From Serratia plymuthica NBRC 102599 (GTDB lineage Bacteria; Pseudomonadota; Gammaproteobacteria; Enterobacterales; Enterobacteriaceae): a stretch of DNA of 64,000 nt. Within the stretch, counting starts at the first letter, position 1, and every line of letters starts with the position of its first letter. The position numbers and the translations under genes are program-made. The stretch is taken from positions 62,001 to 126,000 of the forward strand of contig NZ_BCTU01000020.1 in assembly GCF_001590925.1 (NCBI RefSeq). The letters run 5' to 3'. The notes under the pieces are model-generated. The model was not told the DNA's origin. It made no database searches and worked only from the letters and a program-made list of their open reading frames with translations. Positions 39,464-49,971 of this stretch are shown here, in pieces.

Positions 39464-40634
39464 TAGCGAAAGTGAATCAGGGCCGGTTAACCGGCCCTTA
39501 AACGTCAGCCGCCGCGCTTTTGTGCAGACGCTGGCCTGCGTAACGGGTGCCATCGGCATCCTTTCTCCCACCACCTTTTTAGGGGCCGCCATGCCAACCT
39601 CTCCCGCCGTGCGGACCGGCGCCCGCAACCTGATTACCGACGTGCCCGGCCTGCAGGTCGGCGTCGCCCAGAGCAGCCTGGTACGCACCGGCACCACGGT
39701 TATCCTGCCGGATAGCCCGGCGATCGCCGCCGTCGACGTGCGCGGCGGCGGCCCGGCCACCCGTGAAACCGACGCGCTGGGGGAAGATAACCTGGTGCAA
39801 ACCGTCGATGCGCTGGTGCTGAGCGGCGGCTCGGTATACGGGCTGGCGGCGGCGGACGGCGTCGCGGCCTGGCTGGGGCAACAAGGCCGCGGCTATGCCC
39901 TGCGGCCGGCTCCCGGCGTGCCGGTGTCCCCCATAGTACCTACCGCCTGCCTGTATGATCTGAACAACGCGGGCGATAAAAACTGGCAGCTTGAGCCGCC
40001 TTACCGCCAACTGGGGATAGAAGCGGTCGGCAAAGCGGGCCACGACTTCCCGCTCGGCACCGTGGGCGCAGGCTATGGCGCCATGACCGGCATGGGCAAG
40101 CTGAAGGGCGGCCTCGGCTCGGCTTCCATCGTGGCGGCTAACGGCGCTACCGTCGGCGCGCTGGTGGCGGTCAACAGCCTGGGTTCGGTGGTCGCGCCCG
40201 GCAGCCGTGCCTTCTGGGCCACGCCTTATGAAATCAACGGTGAATTTGGCAACGGCGGCGCGGCCGCGCTGGCGCAGTTGCATGGCCAGGGCGAAGACTG
40301 GATGCCCACAGAGCCGACAGGCGGCAGAAAAAACACCACCCTGGCCTGTATCGCCACCGATCTGGCGCTGACCCGGGTGGAGTTGAAACGCGTGGCGATC
40401 ATGGCGCAAGACGGCATGGCGCGCGCCATTCGCCCATTGCACAGCCCGTTCGACGGCGACGTGGTGTTTGCCTTGTCCACCGGCAAGCGCGAGGTTCAGG
40501 GCAGCCGCGAGCTGGCGGTGCTGCAAATTGGCGCGTTGGCGGCAGATACGCTGGCGCGGGCGATCGCCCGTGGCGTTTACGCCGCCACCCCATGGCCCGG
40601 CAGCCAGGTCACCACCTGGAAAACCCTCGGCTGA
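39456..40634 (+). CDS. P1-family (S58, DmpA-like) aminopeptidase, Tat signal
   Basis: A 392-residue protein. The N-terminus has a twin-arginine motif (SRRAFVQ, residues 18-24) and a hydrophobic stretch, so export folded to the periplasm is likely. The remainder fits the S58 family: DVPGLQVGVAQ at the start, LSGGSVYGLAAADGVA, and the autocleavage region GGLG-SASIV with Ser222 as the likely N-terminal nucleophile after self-processing. Family members include L-aminopeptidase D-esterase DmpA and beta-aminopeptidase BapA. It overlaps yhhY by 8 bp, so it is probably co-transcribed; the substrate is not known. Confidence 0.85.
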   Translation: MNDSESESGPVNRPLNVSRRAFVQTLACVTGAIGILSPTTFLGAAMPTSPAVRTGARNLITDVPGLQVGVAQSSLVRTGTTVILPDSPAIAAVDVRGGGPATRETDALGEDNLVQTVDALVLSGGSVYGLAAADGVAAWLGQQGRGYALRPAPGVPVSPIVPTACLYDLNNAGDKNWQLEPPYRQLGIEAVGKAGHDFPLGTVGAGYGAMTGMGKLKGGLGSASIVAANGATVGALVAVNSLGSVVAPGSRAFWATPYEINGEFGNGGAAALAQLHGQGEDWMPTEPTGGRKNTTLACIATDLALTRVELKRVAIMAQDGMARAIRPLHSPFDGDVVFALSTGKREVQGSRELAVLQIGALAADTLARAIARGVYAATPWPGSQVTTWKTLG

Positions 40635-40649
40635 TCCTGCCCAATAAAA

Positions 40650-40678
40650 AGGGGCGCTCTGATGACTCAGGCGCCCCT
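40650..40678 (-). terminator. Terminator of the iolDGHE operon
   Basis: AGGGGCGC/GCGCCCCT stem (40650-40657, 40671-40678). The reverse strand continues with TTTTATTGG. It stands between the P1 peptidase (+) and iolE (-). Confidence 0.75.
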
Positions 40679-40695
40679 GGCAAATCCCGGCTCGA

Positions 40696-41592
40696 TTAAA
40701 TGCCGGCGGTCTCCCTGATATAACGGCGCGCCTTCACCGCATATTCAAACGGGTTGGCCAGCGCCGGATCCTGTTCGGCCTCCACCACCATCCAGCCCTT
40801 GTAGCCCCGCTCATCCAGCAGTTTAAACACCGGACGGAAGTCGATCACACCATCACCCGGCACGGTGAAAGTGCCCTTCTTCACGCCGTCGAGGAAGCTC
40901 AGCTTATTGGCCTTCACTTCCGCCACCACCTCGTCACGCACGTCTTTCAAATGCACATGGTTAATGCGCGGCAGATACTTTTCCAGTATCGCCATCATCG
41001 CCTGCTGGCTGCCTTCCGAGTAGTAAGCGTGGCCGGTATCAAACAGCAGATAGACGTCGTCATTCACCATGCTCATGTAGCGGTCAATCTCTGCGGTAGT
41101 CTGGATGCCGGTGCCCATGTGGTGGTGCAGGCAAACCTGCATCCCCTTGTCGGCGGCAATTTTCGCCAGCTCATTGTAGCCATCGGCCACCCGCTGCCAC
41201 TCTTCGTCGCTGAAATACGGCTTCTCTTCGAACACCCCTTTGGTGGTGCCCTGAATGCTCTTGCTCTGCTCGGAGCAGCCGATCACCCTGGCGCCCATCG
41301 CATGCAGGAAATTCATATGGTTGATAAATTCATCGATGGTTTTTTCTTTCTGGCCGTCGGCAAAAAAGGTGCTGAACCAGGCGTTGCAGATCTGGATACC
41401 GCGAATATCCAGCATCGGCTTCAATACCGCCGGATCGCGCGGGTACTTGCTCCCGACTTCGCTGCCGGTGAAGCCGGCCAGCGCCATTTCACTGACGCAC
41501 TGCTGGAAAGTGTTCTCTTTGCCCAGTTCAGGCATATCGTCATTGGTCCAGCCGATCGGCGCGATGGCCAGTTTCACGTTGTCTTTGTTCAT
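40696..41592 (-). CDS. iolE: IolE, myo-inosose-2 dehydratase
   Basis: A 298-residue TIM-barrel protein opening with [17 protein letters not shown], the family signature, and with [12 protein letters not shown] and [10 protein letters not shown] metal-site segments. It dehydrates 2-keto-myo-inositol to 3D-(3,5/4)-trihydroxycyclohexane-1,2-dione, the second step of inositol breakdown. The start at 41592 has GAGG 6 nt upstream; the longer frame is not conserved. Last gene of iolD-G-H-E. Confidence 0.93.
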   Translation of the reverse strand: MNKDNVKLAIAPIGWTNDDMPELGKENTFQQCVSEMALAGFTGSEVGSKYPRDPAVLKPMLDIRGIQICNAWFSTFFADGQKEKTIDEFINHMNFLHAMGARVIGCSEQSKSIQGTTKGVFEEKPYFSDEEWQRVADGYNELAKIAADKGMQVCLHHHMGTGIQTTAEIDRYMSMVNDDVYLLFDTGHAYYSEGSQQAMMAILEKYLPRINHVHLKDVRDEVVAEVKANKLSFLDGVKKGTFTVPGDGVIDFRPVFKLLDERGYKGWMVVEAEQDPALANPFEYAVKARRYIRETAGI

Positions 41593-41650
41593 GTTCAGCC
41601 TCAATAATCGGATGCGCGCCAACGGCGTTAACGCCGACGCGCCAAAAAGG

Positions 41651-42535
41651 TTATTTGCCCAGCAGCTCTTTCTCGATGCGCTCTCTGGTCGCCACTGCCT
41701 GGCTTTTCATTTTTTCCGGGTAGCCGAACAGCGAAGTGCAGATGATCGCTTCGCCACCGACCTTAAAGTTGCGGTTGGCGAACTCCATATCGCGCAGGGT
41801 CTGGAACAGGGCGTCGAAATCCACCTCGCCTTCGCCAATACCCACGTGCTGGTGCACGGCAGCGTCCACCCCCGGTGGGTTGACGATATAGCGGCAGTGT
41901 TTGGTGTGGTTCATGGTATCGGCGATCAGCACGTGGGAAAGATCGTCTCCGGCATATTTCAGCATGCCGGCCACGTCGCCCTGGCCCTTGTCGTAATAGA
42001 AGCTGTGCGGCACGCTGTAGAGGTACTTGACGTGGTCGCTGCGCAGCGATTTCACCATGTCGGCGGTTTCGTTGCTCAGTTCGCAGAAATCCCACGGATG
42101 AGACTGGATTTCCATGCGGATACCTTCGCGCTCAATGATCGGCAGCAGCTCCTCCATTGAGCGATACCAAAGCTCCTCGCAAATTTCCGGCTCATTAGGG
42201 TTGCCGGCCAGCTCGGTGTTGATCACCTGCACGCCCATTTCCACCGCAATCTCTATCATCCGGCGCCAGTTTTTGACTGCCGCCTGGCGACGATCCTCGC
42301 CCGGGCCGGACCAGCGGTACACCACAATAAACGAGGAAATCTCCACACCGGTCGCTTTCAGCGCGTTCTTGTATTCCGCCATCACCTCACGGCCGGCTTT
42401 CGGATGCTTATAGAACGGATTGATTTGCGGGTGCGGCGACTGTTCGATATACCGATAGCCCCAGTCCGCTACCTGCTGAACCATTTTGGTGATGCCCAGG
42501 TCCCTGATGACATCAACATCAAAAGCGATCTTCAT
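41651..42535 (-). CDS. iolH: IolH-type TIM-barrel inositol catabolism protein
   Basis: A 294-residue sugar-phosphate isomerase/epimerase-type TIM barrel. The N-terminus [14 protein letters not shown] and the segments [17 protein letters not shown] and [18 protein letters not shown] agree with IolH of inositol operons as I recall it. The exact reaction of IolH is not established; a role in isomerising or handling inositol intermediates is assumed. The start at 42535 has AGAGGA 6 nt upstream. Confidence 0.82.
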   Translation of the reverse strand: MKIAFDVDVIRDLGITKMVQQVADWGYRYIEQSPHPQINPFYKHPKAGREVMAEYKNALKATGVEISSFIVVYRWSGPGEDRRQAAVKNWRRMIEIAVEMGVQVINTELAGNPNEPEICEELWYRSMEELLPIIEREGIRMEIQSHPWDFCELSNETADMVKSLRSDHVKYLYSVPHSFYYDKGQGDVAGMLKYAGDDLSHVLIADTMNHTKHCRYIVNPPGVDAAVHQHVGIGEGEVDFDALFQTLRDMEFANRNFKVGGEAIICTSLFGYPEKMKSQAVATRERIEKELLGK

Positions 42536-42573
42536 GGTCATTCCTCTTAAACATGGGTACCGCGGTCAGCCCA

Positions 42574-43635
<1,062 letters not shown>

Positions 43636-45576
43636 TCAGTAATCGCGGGCCTTATCGATGTTTTCCTGCAGCTTGCGGGCCACGGCGACAATTTTTTCGC
43701 TGTCGGCAACCTGGGCGCCGCCCACGCGCCACCAGCTGAGATATTTGTGCACCATGGTTTTTGGCAGCACTTTGATGTCCAGCAGGGTGGAGACTTTCTG
43801 CAGGCGCGCATCGGCCAGCGCGTCGATCAGTTGCTGTTCGGTGGTGACGCTGTAGGTTTTGCAACCGTAGGCCGCCGCCAGCATGGCAAAATTGACCGGC
43901 ACAAAGTTGCCGTCGAGCTTGCCGCCCTGCGGGTTACGGAAGCGGAATTCGGTGGTGTAGCTGTCCATACCGTGTTCCATCTGCAGGTTGTTGATACAGC
44001 CGTTGGTCATGTTGTCGAACAGCACCACGTTGATTTTGCAGCCTTCCTGGATCGAGGTGACCAGTTCGGAATGCAGCATCATAAAGGCGCCGTCGCCGAC
44101 CATCGCATACACCTCGCGCCGCGGTTCGGCCAGCTTGACCCCCAACGCCGCGTTAACCTCGTAGCCCATGCACGAATAGCCGTATTCCACGTGATAACCG
44201 TGCTCGCCGTGGTTGTGCCACACGCGCTGCAAATCGCCCGGCAGGCTGCCGGCGGCGGCGACGATCACACTGTCCTGCGGCAGGTGCTGATTCAACACGC
44301 CCAGCACCCGGCTTTGGGTCAGCAGCGAGTCGGTCTGTTCAATAAATTCGGCGAAGACACGGTCGCGATCGAGAGAGTCGTCAATTTCCGGCACAAAGCC
44401 TTCGCCGGTGTATTCCACCGCATAAACGCGGGCAGTTTCCTGCTGCTGCGCGCTGCGCGCCTCGGCAATGGCATCGCCCCAACCGGCGCGGTAATCGGAT
44501 TGCGCCAGCAGGGCGCTCAAGGCGACCAACGCCGCACGGGCATCGGCCAGCACCTGTACGCCGTCGAGTTTGCCGGCGTCAAAACCGCTGACGTTAATAT
44601 TGAGGAAATCGACATCCGAATGCTGGAACAGCCATTTTGACGACGTGGTGAAGTCGGTGTAACGGGTGCCTACGCCAATCACCAGGTCGGCCTGTTTGGC
44701 CAGCGTATTGGCCGCCAGACAACCGGTTTCGCCGATGCCGCCCAGGTTAAACGGATGGCTGGAAGGCACCGTGCCCTTGCCGGCCTGAGTTTCCACAAAC
44801 GGAATGTGGAAACGTTCGGCAAACTCGCGCAGCGCCTGCCCGGCCTGCGAATATTTCACCCCGCCGCCGCACACCAGCAGCGGTTTGCGTTTGGCGGTCA
44901 ACAGCGCCAGCGCATCCGCCAGCATGCCTTCGGTCGCCGGGCGGCGATCGAGCCGATGTACGCGCTTTTGGAAAAAGTAGTCCGGGTAGTCATAGGCTTC
45001 GCCCTGCACGTCCTGCGGCAGGCACAGCGTGACCGCGCCGGTTTCCGCCGGATCGGTCAGCACGCGCATCGCGTTGATGCAGGCGCTCATCAGCTGTTCC
45101 GGCCGCACGATGCGATCCCAGTATTTGCTGACCGCGCGGAAAGCGTCATTGGTGCTGATGCTGAGATCGTAGGACTGTTCGATCTGCTGCAACACCGGGT
45201 CCGGCTGGCGCGACGCATAGACGTCGCCCGGCAGCAGCAATAAAGGAATGCGGTTGGCGGTGGCGGTCGCGGCGGCGGTGATCATATTGGCGGCACCGGG
45301 GCCGACGGAAGAGCTGCAGGCGTAGATCTGCTGACGCAGCTTCTGCTTGGCGAAGCCGGTCGCCGCATGGGCCATGCCCTGCTCATTGCGCCCCTGGTGC
45401 ACCACCAGTTCGCCGCTGTCTTGTTCCAGCGCCTGCCCCAGGCCGAGGACGTTGCCGTGACCGAAAATCGCAAAGATACCCTTTACGAATTTGGTTTCCA
45501 CGCCGTCGACCAGCAGATACTGGTTGTCGAGGAACCTGACGAGCGCCTGTGCCATGGTTAATCTGATCTTGCCCAT
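43636..45576 (-). CDS. iolD: IolD, 3D-trihydroxycyclohexane-1,2-dione hydrolase
   Basis: A 646-residue ThDP-dependent enzyme. The activating glutamate is Glu65 in [12 protein letters not shown]; the ThDP-Mg motif runs GDGAFMM ... NMTNGCINN in the C-terminal domain. It opens the ring to 5-deoxy-D-glucuronate, the third step. First gene of the reverse iolDGHE operon, divergent from iolC. Confidence 0.95.
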   Translation of the reverse strand: MGKIRLTMAQALVRFLDNQYLLVDGVETKFVKGIFAIFGHGNVLGLGQALEQDSGELVVHQGRNEQGMAHAATGFAKQKLRQQIYACSSSVGPGAANMITAAATATANRIPLLLLPGDVYASRQPDPVLQQIEQSYDLSISTNDAFRAVSKYWDRIVRPEQLMSACINAMRVLTDPAETGAVTLCLPQDVQGEAYDYPDYFFQKRVHRLDRRPATEGMLADALALLTAKRKPLLVCGGGVKYSQAGQALREFAERFHIPFVETQAGKGTVPSSHPFNLGGIGETGCLAANTLAKQADLVIGVGTRYTDFTTSSKWLFQHSDVDFLNINVSGFDAGKLDGVQVLADARAALVALSALLAQSDYRAGWGDAIAEARSAQQQETARVYAVEYTGEGFVPEIDDSLDRDRVFAEFIEQTDSLLTQSRVLGVLNQHLPQDSVIVAAAGSLPGDLQRVWHNHGEHGYHVEYGYSCMGYEVNAALGVKLAEPRREVYAMVGDGAFMMLHSELVTSIQEGCKINVVLFDNMTNGCINNLQMEHGMDSYTTEFRFRNPQGGKLDGNFVPVNFAMLAAAYGCKTYSVTTEQQLIDALADARLQKVSTLLDIKVLPKTMVHKYLSWWRVGGAQVADSEKIVAVARKLQENIDKARDY

Positions 45577-46058
45577 TTCTCCACCCTCTACATTATGCCT
45601 ATGGCTTTCCAGCGGTGCCGCTCACTAAACCGACAACGTGAAACGTGAAGCGATTATAAACAAATATATTTTCCATAAAATCACATTACAGAAGAAACAT
45701 TTCATTTTGCGATAAAGATCGCATAATGATGAAAACCCCATTTCATCCATGCCTTTAGAATTCACCGACTTAGCCGCCCTTTCCCGCCGGCGCGGCCCCA
45801 TCCCAACCGCGCCAAACCCGTCTGCGCACCCGATGCCATCGGCCTGTGACGCGCAAGCATCACCCCGTGTTGCAGCACGTTTTCCTCTCAGGCAGGGCGC
45901 GGTTTTTTCCCCCTGCATCCCCGCTTTCATCACGCTTTTAAATGCATCACATTTTTGGGGTGTAAATTTCATTCAATCTTGAAATTGAAATTTTTATTCC
46001 TCATACTCCAAAATATGCTTCGCAGTCGGGGTTTGGCTTAATACAGAAGGAAACGGGT
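45577..46058. promoter_or_regulatory. Divergent iolD-iolC promoter region
   Basis: A 482-bp region, AT-rich at both ends. It contains an inverted repeat GATGAAA-N6-TTTCATC at 45728-45747 (iolD side) and AATTTCA-N14-TGAAATT at 45965-45992 (iolC side). The same TTTCA/TGAAA words recur before the iolR-like gene, mmsA and iolT, so they are candidate operators for the RpiR-type regulator. No gene is supported in the interval. Confidence 0.6.
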
Positions 46059-47987
46059 ATGGCTACACAAGAAAAACAACTTGATGTCATTTGTCTCGGG
46101 CGTATCGCCGTCGATTTCTATGCACAACAGATCGGCGCACGCCTGGAAGATGCCAGCACATTCTCCAAGTATCTCGGCGGCTCTTCCGGCAACGTAGCCT
46201 ACGGCACCGCCATTCAGGGGTTGAAGTCCGGCATGCTGGCCCGCGTCGGCGATGAGCATATGGGCCGCTTCCTGCGCGAAGAGCTGCAACGCGTCGGCGC
46301 CGACACCCGGAGCCTGATCGTCGACCCAGAGCGCCTGACCGGCCTGGTGATCCTCGGCATCAAGGATCAGGAAACCTTCCCGCTGATTTTCTACCGTGAA
46401 AATTGCGCCGACATGGCGCTGACGCCGAACGATATCGACGAATCCTATATTGCGTCGTCACGCGCGCTGGCCATTACCGGCACCCATTTGTCGCACCCTA
46501 ACACCCGAGCTGCGGTGCTGAAGGCGCTGGAGTACGCCCGCCGCCACGGCCTGCGCACCGCGCTGGATATCGACTACCGCCCGGTCTTGTGGGGCCTGAC
46601 CTCGTTGGGCGACGGTGAAACCCGCTTTGTCGAATCCGAGAAGGTGACCCGCGAACTGCAGGAAGTGCTGCACCACTTTGATTTAATCGTCGGTACCGAA
46701 GAAGAGTTTCACATTGCCGGCGGCAGCACCGACACGCTGACCGCGCTGAGCAATGTACGCAAAGCCACCCCGGCCACGCTGGTCTGCAAACGCGGTGCGC
46801 AGGGCTGCTCGGTCTTCGAAGGCGAGATCGCCGCCGACTGGCAGCAGGTAAAACTGCATTCCGGCGTACGGGTCGAGGTACTGAACGTGCTGGGCGCCGG
46901 CGATGCCTTTATGTCCGGCCTGCTGCGCGGTTACCTGAACGATGAAGGCTGGGATCAGGCCTGCCGCTATGCCAACGCCTGCGGTGCGCTGGTGGTTTCG
47001 CGCCACGGTTGCGCGCCGGCGATGCCCACCAAACTGGAGCTGGATGACTATTTGCAACGCGAACGGGAAGTGAAACGCCCGGACCGCGACCCGCGGCTCA
47101 ATCACCTGCACCGGGTGACGACCCGCAAAAAACAGTGGCCGGAACTGTGCGTGTTCGCCTTCGATCACCGCAAGCAGCTGGCGGATATGGCGCGCGAAGC
47201 CAACGTCAGTGAAGAACGCATCCCCAAATTGAAAACCCTGCTGCTGGCGGCGGCGCAACGGGCCGCAGAAGATGCCGGGCTGCAGGGCAACAGCGGCATT
47301 CTGGCCGACACCACTTACGGCCAGGCGGCGCTGAACGAAATCACCGGCCAGGGCTGGTGGATTGGCCGGCCGGTCGAGCTGCCCAGCTCGCGCCCGCTGC
47401 GGCTGGAGCACGGCAATATCGGCTCGCAACTGATCGACTGGCCGCAGGAACACGTAGTGAAATGCCTGGTGTTTTACCATCCGCATGACGCCGCCGAACT
47501 GCGCCGCGAACAGGATGAACTGATCGGCGACGTCTATCGCGGCTGCTGTAAATCGGGCCACGAGCTGCTGCTCGAGGTGATTTTGCCGGAAAGCAACGCC
47601 GACAAAGACGAGCGCTACTATCTGGACATGCTGCAACATTTCTACCGGTTGGGCGTGAAGCCGGACTGGTGGAAACTGCCGCCGCTGAGTGCCGAGAACT
47701 GGCGGCAGGTCGGCGCGTTGATCGAGGCTAACGATCCCTTCTGCCGTGGCGTATTGATCCTGGGGCTGGATTCCCCGGAGGAAACGCTGAAGGCCGGTTT
47801 CGCCGCCGCTGCCGATGCGCCTTGGGTGAAAGGCTTTGCCGTTGGCCGCACCATTTTCGGCCAGCCCTCACGCCGCTGGTTGCAGGGCGAACTGGATGAC
47901 GCCGGCTTAATCGAACAGGTGAAACAAAAATACCTGACGCTGATCGGTTTCTGGCGCCAATATCGCCCCGGCCACGACGCAAATTAA
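46059..47987 (+). CDS. iolC: IolC kinase fused to DUF2090 aldolase-like domain
   Basis: A 642-residue two-domain protein. Residues 1-325 are a PfkB kinase with KYLGGSSGNVAYG and the catalytic LGAGDAFMSG (Asp282), matching 5-dehydro-2-deoxygluconokinase. Residues 340-640 form a DUF2090 domain (CVFAFDHRKQLADM, GRTIFGQPSRRW), a TIM-barrel type linked to the next step, aldol cleavage to malonate semialdehyde and dihydroxyacetone phosphate. No separate iolJ is present in the window. AAGGA lies about 9 nt upstream of the ATG. Confidence 0.92.
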   Translation: MATQEKQLDVICLGRIAVDFYAQQIGARLEDASTFSKYLGGSSGNVAYGTAIQGLKSGMLARVGDEHMGRFLREELQRVGADTRSLIVDPERLTGLVILGIKDQETFPLIFYRENCADMALTPNDIDESYIASSRALAITGTHLSHPNTRAAVLKALEYARRHGLRTALDIDYRPVLWGLTSLGDGETRFVESEKVTRELQEVLHHFDLIVGTEEEFHIAGGSTDTLTALSNVRKATPATLVCKRGAQGCSVFEGEIAADWQQVKLHSGVRVEVLNVLGAGDAFMSGLLRGYLNDEGWDQACRYANACGALVVSRHGCAPAMPTKLELDDYLQREREVKRPDRDPRLNHLHRVTTRKKQWPELCVFAFDHRKQLADMAREANVSEERIPKLKTLLLAAAQRAAEDAGLQGNSGILADTTYGQAALNEITGQGWWIGRPVELPSSRPLRLEHGNIGSQLIDWPQEHVVKCLVFYHPHDAAELRREQDELIGDVYRGCCKSGHELLLEVILPESNADKDERYYLDMLQHFYRLGVKPDWWKLPPLSAENWRQVGALIEANDPFCRGVLILGLDSPEETLKAGFAAAADAPWVKGFAVGRTIFGQPSRRWLQGELDDAGLIEQVKQKYLTLIGFWRQYRPGHDAN

Positions 47988-47998
47988 TCGACAAAGGC

Positions 47999-48039
47999 TC
48001 CCCTTACAGCGATTTTCGCCGCTTTAAGGGGATTTTTTT
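47999..48039 (+). terminator. Terminator of iolC
   Basis: Outer stem TCCCCTTA/TAAGGGGA (47999-48006, 48025-48032) with an inner AGCG/CGCT, followed by seven T residues. Confidence 0.85.
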
Positions 48040-48184
48040 GCCGGTTTTCTGTGAAGTAACGCAACTTGCAATCGAATAAATCGCTTTTAGATGAAATGAA
48101 ATTTCCGCTCCATCTGTTAGAATGGGCTGTCAACAACTCAGGCGTCAGGCCGATACGCCTTAGCCCCCACTGCGAGCCGAATGG

Positions 48185-49021
48185 ATGAACAACCCAACTC
48201 AACTTTCGCTGTTACAGGACGAGATTCGCCACCGTTATGAAACGCTAAGCAAGCGCTTGAAACAGGTGGCGCGTTACATTTTGGATAACAGTAACAGCAT
48301 TGCTTTCGATACCGTTGCCTCCATTGCCGCCCAGGCCAGCGTCCCGCCTTCCACGCTGATCCGCTTCGCCAACGCGTTTGGCTTTAGCGGTTTCAACGAA
48401 ATGAAACAGGTTTTTCGCCAGCACCTGATGGAAGAAACGGTCAACTACACCGAACGCGCCCGTCTGTTTCGCCAGACCTCGACCGACGGCAACGTCGCAC
48501 CGGAAAAACCGGCGGAAATTCTCAACGTGTTCACCATGGTCAACGCTCAGGCGCTGCAACAGCTGGCGATGCAAACCAGCTCTGAGCAGTTGGACCGTGC
48601 CGTTGAACTGCTGAACAACGCCGAGAACATCTACGTGATTGGCCTGCGCCGTTCTTTCAGCGTCGCCTCCTACCTTACCTATGCGTTGCGCCACCTTGAA
48701 CGTCGGGCGTTCCTGATCGACGGGTTGGGTGGCATGTTCACCGAACAATTGAGCATGGTGAAACCCAAAGACGTGGTGATTGCCATCAGCTACTCGCCGT
48801 ATGCGCAAGAAGCGCTGGAGCTGGTGGAACTGGGTGCCAAACGCGGCGCGCAACAGATCGCCATCACCGACAGCCAGGTCAGCCCGCTGGCCGCCTTCAG
48901 TGACGTGTGCTTTGTGGTGCGCGAAGCGCAGGTGGACGGTTTCCGCTCGCAGGTCGCCTCAATGTGTCTGGCGCAAACCCTGGCGGTATCCTTGGCGCTG
49001 AATAATGCCAAAGACGAATAA
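48185..49021 (+). CDS. iolR: RpiR-family regulator, likely iol repressor
   Basis: A 278-residue RpiR/HexR-type protein. Residues 1-80 are the HTH_6 domain (QVARYILDNSNSIAFDTVAS, PPSTLIRFANAFGFSGFNEM), and residues 130-260 the SIS sugar-phosphate-binding domain (IYVIGLRRSFSVASYL, IAISYSPYAQEALE). Proteobacterial IolR regulators are of this type, whereas B. subtilis IolR is a DeoR protein. Position inside the iol region supports the role. Operator words GAAATTTC lie upstream, suggesting autoregulation. The gene name is inference. Confidence 0.88.
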   Translation: MNNPTQLSLLQDEIRHRYETLSKRLKQVARYILDNSNSIAFDTVASIAAQASVPPSTLIRFANAFGFSGFNEMKQVFRQHLMEETVNYTERARLFRQTSTDGNVAPEKPAEILNVFTMVNAQALQQLAMQTSSEQLDRAVELLNNAENIYVIGLRRSFSVASYLTYALRHLERRAFLIDGLGGMFTEQLSMVKPKDVVIAISYSPYAQEALELVELGAKRGAQQIAITDSQVSPLAAFSDVCFVVREAQVDGFRSQVASMCLAQTLAVSLALNNAKDE

Positions 49022-49034
49022 CGCTGAATAATAA

Positions 49035-49056
49035 CAGGCCCGGCATGCCGGGCCTG
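49035..49056. terminator. Convergent hairpin between iolR and iolB
   Basis: A 22-bp perfect palindrome CAGGCCCGGCA/TGCCGGGCCTG between two convergent genes. No strong T-run follows on either strand. Confidence 0.55.
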
Positions 49057-49063
49057 ATAACGC

Positions 49064-49885
49064 TTATTTCGCCGCCGGATAGCCGTCGCTGTTAATCCAG
49101 GCGTGGTCTTTTTCCCAGGTGAATTTCCACAGCCGCACCGGCCCGGCCATCACGTTGAGATAGTAGCTGTCGTAACCGGCCAGCGTCGCCACCGGGTGGT
49201 AACCGCGCGGCACCTTGACCACGTCACGGTTATACACCGGCATGCACTCATCGAGTTCGCGATCGTCGGTATAAACTCGCTGCAGGCAAAAGCCCTGTTC
49301 AGGCTGAATGCGGTGATAGTAGGTTTCTTCCAGATAGGTTTCATCCGGTGAATCCTCCTGGTCGTGCTTGTGGCTGGGGTATGAACTGGTATTGCCTTCA
49401 TCGGTGTACACTTCCACCACCAGCAGGCTGTCGGCGGGTTCGCTGTCCGGCAGAATGTTGTGCACCAAACGCTGATTGCGCCCCTTGCCACGCCGCTCGA
49501 CGCCCACATCCGCCGGCGTAATCAGGCGCGACGGCAGATGCCCTTTGCCCGGTGCGCTGCACACCGCCAGCTCCAAATCGCTTTCCGCCCGCACGTTAAT
49601 CTTGTCGTGATGCGGCACGTAGACCGCGTAAGGCGGCGTGCGCTCAAACGGGCTCATGCGTTTGCCGATATGCGGATATTCCGCCCGCAGGGTGGCGACG
49701 GAGGCAATGCCGGCGACCAGCACCAGGCACAGCTCTTTATCGCCGCTTTCCAATTGCAGCGTCTGGCCGGCTGCGAGGCGATAGACATCGAACCCGACAA
49801 AGCGCCAGTCGGCATTCTCTGGGGTGACGTGCTGGATGCGCCCCTCGGCGTTCGGCTGCTGACATTTGGCGAGCAATGAAGACAT
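49064..49885 (-). CDS. iolB: IolB, 5-deoxy-glucuronate isomerase
   Basis: A 273-residue bicupin with the IolB blocks RVYTDDRELDECMPVYNRDV, VPRGYHPVATLAGYDSYYLN and SSYPSHKHDQED (likely metal histidines). It converts 5-deoxy-glucuronate to 2-deoxy-5-ke-gluconate's keto form (2-deoxy-5-keto-gluconate), the fourth step. It follows mmsA at 86 bp on the reverse strand and is likely in one operon with it. Confidence 0.94.
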   Translation of the reverse strand: MSSLLAKCQQPNAEGRIQHVTPENADWRFVGFDVYRLAAGQTLQLESGDKELCLVLVAGIASVATLRAEYPHIGKRMSPFERTPPYAVYVPHHDKINVRAESDLELAVCSAPGKGHLPSRLITPADVGVERRGKGRNQRLVHNILPDSEPADSLLVVEVYTDEGNTSSYPSHKHDQEDSPDETYLEETYYHRIQPEQGFCLQRVYTDDRELDECMPVYNRDVVKVPRGYHPVATLAGYDSYYLNVMAGPVRLWKFTWEKDHAWINSDGYPAAK

Positions 49886-49971
49886 GATTATTCTCCTGTT
49901 AACCTATAGCGTTACAAATGCAGCGGCCGTCACTCCAATGAAGTAACGGCCCTGGTCTGTCGGTTCGGGGA

